Assembly: GCA_937923365.1 (NCBI GenBank)
Contig: CALAIJ010000050.1
Location: 1-7,012, forward strand
Origin: an uncultured Sulfitobacter sp.
GTDB lineage: Bacteria; Pseudomonadota; Alphaproteobacteria; Rhodobacterales; Rhodobacteraceae
Length of the DNA stretch: 7,012 bases
Direction of reading: 5' to 3'
Below the pieces are notes generated by a model. It was not told the DNA's origin and did no database searches. It saw only the letters and a list, made by a program, of their open reading frames with translations. Shown here piece by piece: positions 1-4,559 of the stretch (the first letter of the stretch is position 1; every line of letters begins with the position of its first letter). A program made the position numbers and the translations under genes.

Positions 1-21
1 AATCGGCAATAGCGTCCGCGA

Positions 22-26
22 AAGGG
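22..26 (+). promoter_or_regulatory. Putative ribosome binding site of parA
   Basis: AAGGG lies 7 bases upstream of the ATG at 34. It is a moderate Shine-Dalgarno match and the only one near this start. Only 33 bases precede the gene, so the operon promoter is not visible here. Confidence 0.5.
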
Positions 27-33
27 CCCCACC

Positions 34-1338
34 ATGTTTACCCACGAGGATCTGAGCACGCTTCAGGCACGTTCTCTCAAGCTTCAAGGCTGGATACGCC
101 AGCAGACCTTCTCCCCCGAGATGGAGAAAACCCTGCGCCGCTTTTCCTCATGGGAGGTGTCCGAGCTGATCTTCCGGATCAACCAGTCCACCTTCCGGGG
201 CAAGCTGGCCGCCGACCCGTCCCTGCCCGCCGGAGAGGTAGAACCCGATGGCCGCCAGCGCTGGTTCTCGCTGGACGAGGTCAACGAATTGCGCCGCAAG
301 CTGAAGATCAACAAGCGCAGTCTGATGCCGCAGCGCCCCGCGGGTAAGCGTGCTGTGCGCGCGGCCATTGCCAACTTCAAGGGCGGCGCTGGCAAGTCGA
401 CGGTTGCCCTGCACTTTGCCCATGCGGCGGCCTTGGACGGCTACCGCGTGTTGCTGGTGGACTTTGATCCGCAAGCCACGCTGAGCCACTCGATGGGGCT
501 GACGGATGTCTCTGAGGAACAGACCGTCTGGGGGATCATGGCGCGCGATCTGATCCATGAGACGGACCGGATGAACGCGGGCCCCACAGGGGCCGAAAGC
601 GGGACCGCCCTGCCCCGCCGCAGCCTGCCGTCGACGATCACGGAACTGGGCCTGGGCGACCTGCGTATCCCCGATTTCATCAAGCCGACCTCGTGGCCGA
701 CAATCGACATTGTGCCCTCCTGTGCCAACGCGGCCTTTGTGGAATTCGCCTCTGCGCAGTACCGCCATCTGAACCCCGAGTGGTCGTTCTTTGCCGCCGT
801 CTCACGCTATTTGGATCAGATACCGGACGACAGTTATGACCTCATCCTTTTCGACTGCCCGCCTGCGATCGGTTACCAGTCGATGAACGCGGTTTTCGCG
901 GCGGATGTGCTCTATGTGCCGTCGGGTCCGGGGTATTGGGAATACGATTCGACCACCTCCTTTATCGGTCAATTGTCCGAGGCGCTGGAGGATCTGTCGG
1001 TGGGTTTCGGGGGCTTACCCATGGGTAAGATCGCCCTGCCCAAAGCCTTCTATGATGTGCGGTTTTTGCTGACCCGTTTTGAGCCCGGGAATGAATTGCA
1101 CCGTGCGATGCAGTCGGCTTTTGGTAAGGTTTTTGGCGAACACTTGGCGGAGCATCCCGTGGAAATGACCCGCGCGGTGGAGCAGTCGGGCCGCTTTCTC
1201 AGCTCGGTTTACGAGATGGATTACCGCGAGATGACCCGCGAAACGTGGCGCCGTGCGCGGTCTACGTTTGACCAGGCCTACGAGGAATTTCGCGATGTGC
1301 TGATCGGCGCATGGGACCAGATGGAGGATGACGCATGA
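34..1338 (+). CDS. parA: ParA-type partition ATPase with N-terminal HTH (type Ia, RepA-like)
   Basis: This is a 434-residue ParA/MinD-superfamily ATPase that, with ParB and a centromere site, positions and segregates a replicon along the nucleoid. Residues about 30-95 form a MerR/RepA-like winged-helix region ending in a RWFSLDEVNELRRKL-like stretch, which in type Ia ParAs binds the operon's own promoter. The deviant Walker A is KGGAGKST at 116-123, with signature lysine K116 and catalytic K121. Walker A' is VDFDPQATLS around D143-D145, and Walker B is LILFDCPPA around D274. The length (434) slightly exceeds the roughly 400 residues usual for RepA/ParA of this class; residues 180-220 look like the extra loop. 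It overlaps parB by ATGA, so the two are probably translationally coupled. The domain make-up resembles RepA of RepABC replicons, but no repC follows parB here. Autorepression is inferred from the family. Confidence 0.96.
   Translation: MFTHEDLSTLQARSLKLQGWIRQQTFSPEMEKTLRRFSSWEVSELIFRINQSTFRGKLAADPSLPAGEVEPDGRQRWFSLDEVNELRRKLKINKRSLMPQRPAGKRAVRAAIANFKGGAGKSTVALHFAHAAALDGYRVLLVDFDPQATLSHSMGLTDVSEEQTVWGIMARDLIHETDRMNAGPTGAESGTALPRRSLPSTITELGLGDLRIPDFIKPTSWPTIDIVPSCANAAFVEFASAQYRHLNPEWSFFAAVSRYLDQIPDDSYDLILFDCPPAIGYQSMNAVFAADVLYVPSGPGYWEYDSTTSFIGQLSEALEDLSVGFGGLPMGKIALPKAFYDVRFLLTRFEPGNELHRAMQSAFGKVFGEHLAEHPVEMTRAVEQSGRFLSSVYEMDYREMTRETWRRARSTFDQAYEEFRDVLIGAWDQMEDDA
1014..1029. repeat. parS-like palindrome 1 (inside parA)
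   Basis: CTTACCCATGGGTAAG is a perfect 16-bp palindrome. Its TTACCC-NN-GGGTAA core recurs twice more in this window (2208-2227 and 2411-2430). It sits within parA codons 327-332 (G-L-P-M-G-K) and uses the leucine codon TTA, which is uncommon in this GC-rich gene. Repetition of the same palindrome only around parAB suggests a ParB-binding centromere site; binding itself is inferred. Confidence 0.65.
1323..1327 (+). promoter_or_regulatory. Ribosome binding site of parB
   Basis: GGAGG within the last codons of parA lies 7 bases before the parB ATG at 1335. It supports that start and translational coupling across the ATGA overlap. Confidence 0.75.
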
Positions 1339-2411
1339 CGAAGCGACGCAAAGGTTTCGAGATCGAGATTAACGACGTAAGCGACGTCCCCGTGGGTCAG
1401 GTCCCCAAGAAGGCATTGCGGCGCGGACCCATGGCCGCAGCCATCTCGGAGAACGCCAATTCGTTGAAGGAACGGCAGGTCGCCGAGGCGCAAATTCGCG
1501 CTGAAAATGACGCGCTTGCGCAGGAGTTTGTGCGGCTTAAATCCGAAGGGTTGGTGATCGACCGCCTGCCCTTAAGCAGTGTCGTGACAGAACGGATCCT
1601 GCGCGACCGTCGCGAAGGATCGCAAGACGATCTGGACGAGCTGGTGCAATCCATTCGCGAGGTGGGCCTGTCCAATCCCATCCGTGTCGAGGCCCGCAGC
1701 GATGGCAAGTTCGAGCTGATCCAGGGCATGCGGCGGCTGCTCGCATACCGCATGTTAGACTCTAACGGCGAGACGGGCTTTGACACCATTCCCGCAGGGA
1801 TTTCCCCTGTGTTAGAGACTGAAACAGCCTATCGCCAGATGGTTGACGAAAACCTCGTGCGCAAGGACATATCTTTTGCGGAAATGGCCGTGCTGGCGCA
1901 GCGCTATGCGGACGATCCAGCACATGATTGTGCCGAGGTGTCAGACGCGGTTGCGGTGTTGTTCAAGTCGGCCAGCTATACCAAGCGAAGCTACATTCGC
2001 GCCTTCGCAGAACTGATCCGCACGATGGATGGCAACCTTCGTTTTGCCCATGACATTCCGCGAAATCTGGGTGTCGATGTAAAGCGCAAGCTGGATAATG
2101 ATCCGGACGCGTTGACCCAGTTGCGCGCAGCGTTGCGGGCAGAGCCATTGCGCGACAGCGCGGGCGAGGTCGCGATCCTGCGCGGGTTCCTTGGAGAGGT
2201 GCCGCAGACCTTACCCACGGGTAAGGTTGCATCCGGCAAGCCGCGCCGTGCCAAGACCACGTTTCAGGTGTCCCTGCCCCAAGGTGTTGCCAAATGCAGC
2301 GCCTCTCAGGGCCGGATCGAGTTTCGCGATGACAGGGATTTTTCTGCCATCGACCGCCAGCAGCTTGAGCGCGCGGTGGCGGCCTTCTATGCCGCCCTCG
2401 AAGCGGAGTGA
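1335..2411 (+). CDS. parB: ParB-type centromere-binding partition protein
   Basis: A 358-residue ParB/RepB-family protein that binds centromere sites and stimulates the ParA ATPase. The N-terminal tail (about 1-70) is basic and then helical (KERQVAEAQIRAENDALAQEF), consistent with a ParA-interacting segment. The ParB/Srx-type nucleotide-binding domain spans about 75-180. It contains LDELVQSIREVGLSNPIRV, then QGMRRLLAYR at 130-139 (equivalent of the GERRxxA CTP-binding motif, with Met for Glu), then ENLVRKDISFAEMA at 172-185. A helical HTH region follows to about 255, and a C-terminal dimerisation-type segment ends the protein (QQLERAVAAFYAALEAE). The gene overlaps parA by four bases and ends 2 bp from the convergent regulator gene. 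Two candidate ParB-binding palindromes lie within and at the end of it. CTP use is inferred from the family. Confidence 0.95.
   Translation: MTKRRKGFEIEINDVSDVPVGQVPKKALRRGPMAAAISENANSLKERQVAEAQIRAENDALAQEFVRLKSEGLVIDRLPLSSVVTERILRDRREGSQDDLDELVQSIREVGLSNPIRVEARSDGKFELIQGMRRLLAYRMLDSNGETGFDTIPAGISPVLETETAYRQMVDENLVRKDISFAEMAVLAQRYADDPAHDCAEVSDAVAVLFKSASYTKRSYIRAFAELIRTMDGNLRFAHDIPRNLGVDVKRKLDNDPDALTQLRAALRAEPLRDSAGEVAILRGFLGEVPQTLPTGKVASGKPRRAKTTFQVSLPQGVAKCSASQGRIEFRDDRDFSAIDRQQLERAVAAFYAALEAE
2208..2227. repeat. parS-like palindrome 2 (inside parB)
   Basis: ACCTTACCC-AC-GGGTAAGGT has perfect 9-bp arms around a 2-base centre. It shares both arms exactly with palindrome 3, whose centre is 203 bp away, and its inner 7 bp per arm with palindrome 1. 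In parB it encodes T-L-P-T-G-K-V (residues 292-298) in a low-complexity linker between the HTH region and the C-terminal domain, where sequence constraint on the protein is probably weak. Confidence 0.7.
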
Positions 2412-2430
2412 CCTTACCCGTGGGTAAGGT
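2411..2430. repeat. parS-like palindrome 3 (at parB/regulator convergent ends)
   Basis: ACCTTACCC-GT-GGGTAAGGT has perfect 9-bp arms. It starts on the last base of the parB TGA stop and contains the TAA stop and last codons of the minus-strand regulator gene. The 2-base centre is too short for a good RNA hairpin loop. A T-rich stretch (TTTTGCTGTTT) follows on the plus strand, so a secondary role as transcription terminator cannot be excluded. The two copies inside coding sequence favour a DNA-binding site. Confidence 0.7.
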
Positions 2431-4147
2431 TTTGCTGTTTGGCAGGTTGCGCTGCGTTTGCCATGCGCCGCACCACTGACAGCACCAGATCGGGGTCTTT
2501 GTAGAACAGCAACTGTCCGGCGTCCTGTAGCATGTCCAGCTGCACACGCGGCGCATGGCGCGCAGCAAATTCCTGCACCGACGCGGGCGAGACCACAGGG
2601 TCATGCCCGCCGTGGATCAGGTGCACAGGGATCGGCGCGCTTGCCGTAAACCACTTGGTCCAGTCACGCACCACATGGTGGCTGTCCACTGCAAAGCCCG
2701 CGTGACCCTGGTGCACCGTGAACTGATAGCCGTTCAGCACCAGCGCGCGAACAGCGTCGTTCTGAAGGACGTCCATATCCACAGGCGCGCTTTCATAGAG
2801 GGAGTTCATGAAGGTCTCCATCCCGCCGCCCTTGATCTGCCGGATACCGGCGTTGACGACGAAGGGCAGGACAGACGGCGCGTAGCGGGCCGTGTAGGCA
2901 ACCAGACGCTGCCTGCGGGTCATGCTCTCCAACTGGTGATGCGAAACCAGAGGCACGCCGCCAGAGACGTTCACGATGCCGCACGCGCCCAGCTTTGGTG
3001 CCGCTGCATATCCGTAAAGCGCGCCCGCCATATGGCCCAGCATCACCGGCGCGGTGATGTCCCACAGCTCGGCAAGTTCCACCAGCACGTCGGCGAAGTG
3101 ATCAAGCGCGAGGGCAGGGGGGCAGTCCATCGGTTCCGACCGGCCGAACGCAGGACGGTGCGGGCAGATCAGCCGCAGGTTATAGTCGAACAGCAGCTGT
3201 CGCGCCGGACTGGTGATGCCCGTGCCGTCCAACATGCCATGCAGGAAAATGACGGGGTAGCCTTTCGGTGGTCCGTGTTCCTCCACGATCAGGCGGCGCC
3301 CGCCGACAACAAGGTCATGCATTGCGCCGCTGTGGATCGCCTGCAGGGCAGGGGCTTCTTCGCGTCTAGGCAATTCCTCGGCCATCCGCAGCAGACTGTT
3401 AAGGTAGGCCGTCAGCTCCGCCTGACTGGCTTGCTGCGTCTTCTTGAGGATCTTTTTGATCTGGGTGCGCACGGTCGCGATAGAGGTCCCGCGACGGTCC
3501 GCAATCTCGGTCGGGGGCAGGCCCTGGACCAGCAGGGCGCAGATCGCGCATTCCCCCACGCTCAACCTATGCGTGTCTTCCAGAAGGGTATCCGCAGCCT
3601 CGGGCCAGGCCGGTGCCAACGAAGAAAGGATGGCCAGATTGCCGTCCGGCCCATCGCGCATCGGTTCTGCCCGAAAGGCGACAGCGCGGGTGCTTTTGGC
3701 AGGCGTGATCTGGACCACAACCGGCGGGCTTTCCGTGCCTGTTGTGATGCCCTCCAGAAAGCTTTCCAGCAGCGCGCGGTGGGTGTCAGAGAGGGCCAGA
3801 TCGGTCATGCTGGTGCCACGGTCCGCGCCCAGCAAACGGTCGGCTTCGGCGTTCTTCCACAGCACGCGACCCTGCCCGTCGATCAGCAATTGCGGGCCAC
3901 GGCGCACGGGGGCTTGGGGCGTGTCGCCAAGCCGTTCGATCAGCCGCAACGCCAGTTCGAAATGGGTCGCGATTTCCGGATCGGACATGGCAGCATCGGA
4001 GTTGCGCAGCGTGTCGAGCGCCGACATCCGTGCCACCATCCAGTCGTTCCAATGACCCATGAACGTGTCATAGCCCTGTGGATCAAGGGCGGCACGATAG
4101 ATCGTTTCAATCAGTTTAAGCGCAGAATCGGGCTCAGAATCAGTCAT
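2414..4147 (-). CDS. LuxR-type HTH regulator fused to a catalytically degenerate alpha/beta-hydrolase domain
   Basis: A 577-residue cytoplasmic protein with no signal peptide or membrane segment. Residues 1-80 are helical and unassigned. Residues about 85-175 look PAS-like (PQLLIDGQGRVLWKNAEADRLLG). A LuxR-type HTH spans about 194-250 (LSVGECAICALLVQGLPPTEIADRRGTSIATVRTQ region). The alpha/beta-hydrolase fold covers about 275-565: oxyanion-type HGMLDGTG at 303-310, RPAFGRSE at 331-338, nucleophile elbow GHMAG at 371-375, acid loop HGGHDPVVSP with D516, and DAGQLLFYKDP at 542-552. The expected Ser is M373 and the expected catalytic His is Q545, so classical hydrolysis is unlikely and a ligand-sensing role is inferred. 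The start at 4147 has a weak GAG Shine-Dalgarno. The gene is divergent from the RTX gene, its most obvious candidate target. HTH-hydrolase fusions are known in Rhodobacteraceae; ligands of this one are unknown. Confidence 0.92.
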   Translation of the reverse strand: MTDSEPDSALKLIETIYRAALDPQGYDTFMGHWNDWMVARMSALDTLRNSDAAMSDPEIATHFELALRLIERLGDTPQAPVRRGPQLLIDGQGRVLWKNAEADRLLGADRGTSMTDLALSDTHRALLESFLEGITTGTESPPVVVQITPAKSTRAVAFRAEPMRDGPDGNLAILSSLAPAWPEAADTLLEDTHRLSVGECAICALLVQGLPPTEIADRRGTSIATVRTQIKKILKKTQQASQAELTAYLNSLLRMAEELPRREEAPALQAIHSGAMHDLVVGGRRLIVEEHGPPKGYPVIFLHGMLDGTGITSPARQLLFDYNLRLICPHRPAFGRSEPMDCPPALALDHFADVLVELAELWDITAPVMLGHMAGALYGYAAAPKLGACGIVNVSGGVPLVSHHQLESMTRRQRLVAYTARYAPSVLPFVVNAGIRQIKGGGMETFMNSLYESAPVDMDVLQNDAVRALVLNGYQFTVHQGHAGFAVDSHHVVRDWTKWFTASAPIPVHLIHGGHDPVVSPASVQEFAARHAPRVQLDMLQDAGQLLFYKDPDLVLSVVRRMANAAQPAKQQNLTHG

Positions 4148-4160
4148 TTTTTCTCAATAC

Positions 4161-4174
4161 GGGGCAGTGGCCCC
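4161..4174. repeat. Short GC-rich inverted repeat in the regulator leader
   Basis: GGGGC-AGTG-GCCCC has perfect 5-bp arms and a 4-base loop. It lies 13 bases upstream of the regulator ATG, inside its predicted 5' leader. It could form a small mRNA hairpin affecting translation, or be an operator half. The function is speculative. Confidence 0.4.
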
Positions 4175-4181
4175 CGAAAAG

Positions 4182-4189
4182 GTGTACAC
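4182..4189. promoter_or_regulatory. Palindrome GTGTACAC near the regulator transcription start
   Basis: A perfect 8-bp palindrome just downstream of the candidate -10 element of the minus-strand regulator, near the expected transcription start (about 4184). The position suits an operator for repression or autoregulation. It is short enough to occur by chance. Confidence 0.35.
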
Positions 4190-4190
4190 A

Positions 4191-4220
4191 ATTTTAGGTA
4201 TCACGTCGAACATTGGCCAA
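4191..4220 (-). promoter_or_regulatory. Candidate sigma70 promoter of the LuxR/hydrolase regulator
   Basis: On the minus strand, TTGGCC (plus 4215-4220; 4/6 match to TTGACA) is followed by an 18-base spacer and TAAAAT (plus 4191-4196; 5/6 match to TATAAT). The predicted start near 4184 gives a leader of about 37 bases. The inverted repeat at 4220-4234 abuts the -35 element. Confidence 0.45.
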
Positions 4221-4234
4221 CTTCGGGCCGAAGT
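4220..4234. promoter_or_regulatory. Inverted repeat ACTTCGG-G-CCGAAGT, candidate operator
   Basis: Perfect 7-bp arms around one central base. The site touches the candidate -35 of the regulator and lies about 26 bases upstream of the candidate -35 of the RTX gene. A site here could serve both directions, for example for the LuxR-type HTH protein encoded next door. The assignment is inferred from position only. Confidence 0.4.
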
Positions 4235-4259
4235 GCCCCTGTGCAAGCCTGTGCTGGCA

Positions 4260-4288
4260 TTGACAAAACGTCCTAGTTTCAATGATCT
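4260..4288 (+). promoter_or_regulatory. Candidate promoter of the RTX gene
   Basis: A perfect TTGACA at 4260-4265 is followed after 17 bases by TGATCT at 4283-4288, a weak -10 (3/6). If used, the leader would be about 265 bases. A weak -10 beside a perfect -35 suits activator-dependent transcription. No better pair was seen nearer the start codon. Confidence 0.35.
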
Positions 4289-4370
4289 TCTTAACAATTA
4301 ATTTATATCTTTGTCGTTCGGAACGCTTCTGCGGCTTTCAATATTTTAGGAACGGGCGACATTAAAACGG

Positions 4371-4386
4371 GTAACGGTGTGTTAAC
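4371..4386 (+). promoter_or_regulatory. Near-match to a CtrA binding site
   Basis: GTAA-N7-TTAAC resembles the alphaproteobacterial CtrA full site TTAA-N7-TTAAC with one mismatch. It lies in the RTX leader region, downstream of the candidate promoter. AT-rich intergenic DNA gives such matches by chance fairly often. Confidence 0.25.
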
Positions 4387-4447
4387 AAACAGTTTTTCGG
4401 CTTCCAAGCCATATTGGACGGCGCGGTATTCAGGTGTCTCCATCACG

Positions 4448-4459
4448 GGGGTTAACCCC
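4448..4459. promoter_or_regulatory. 12-bp palindrome GGGGTTAACCCC upstream of the RTX gene
   Basis: A perfect 12-bp palindrome ending 100 bases before the RTX start codon. Its arms differ from the parAB palindrome, so it is not another copy. It may be an operator or an mRNA leader hairpin; function unknown. Confidence 0.4.
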
Positions 4460-4548
4460 TTCTTGCAGGTATTTAGGCCTGTGCGTTCCCTATTCCAGTC
4501 GCGCGGCTGCCTGTCTTTCGCGTTCTTTCCTGCTCATACAATGATATC

Positions 4549-4553
4549 GGAGG
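4549..4553 (+). promoter_or_regulatory. Ribosome binding site of the RTX gene
   Basis: A canonical GGAGG lies 6 bases before the ATG at 4560. It decides the start, since the frame runs open from here to the window end and no other well-placed start is seen upstream. Confidence 0.85.
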
Positions 4554-4559
4554 CGCCTC

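Larger units (their letters stand above)
4148..4559. other. Divergent intergenic region between regulator and RTX gene
   Basis: These 412 bases contain no convincing gene. A 63-codon GTG-started frame (4379-4570) overlaps the RTX start and has no family signal. The region is AT-richer than its surroundings, especially 4260-4420. It carries candidate promoters in both directions plus inverted repeats at 4161-4174, 4182-4189, 4213-4220, 4220-4234, 4380-4387 and 4448-4459. A GGGTAA half-site of the parAB palindrome is at 4369-4374. No stable terminator or RNA gene was recognised. Confidence 0.75.

Noticed and set aside
148..768. A 206-codon minus-strand frame opposite parA
   Set aside because: Arg/Gln/Gly-rich shadow of the ParA coding frame, with no motif.
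2411..2430. Palindrome 3 read as a simple intrinsic terminator
   Set aside because: The centre is only two bases, too small for a stable loop without losing pairs, and the same palindrome occurs twice inside coding sequence where termination would be harmful.
1963..2604. A 213-codon minus-strand frame across the parB/regulator junction
   Set aside because: It overlaps two genes with strong family signatures, and its translation (Trp, Cys, Arg rich) has no protein-like pattern.
2555..4276. A 573-codon plus-strand frame opposite the regulator gene
   Set aside because: Rich in Arg, His and Gln with no recognisable motifs, while the minus strand encodes clear PAS-like, HTH and hydrolase domains. 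It is a GC-rich shadow frame.
4291..4301. TTAACAATTAA considered as a CtrA site
   Set aside because: The two TTAA halves are separated by 3 bases, not the 7 of a CtrA full site.
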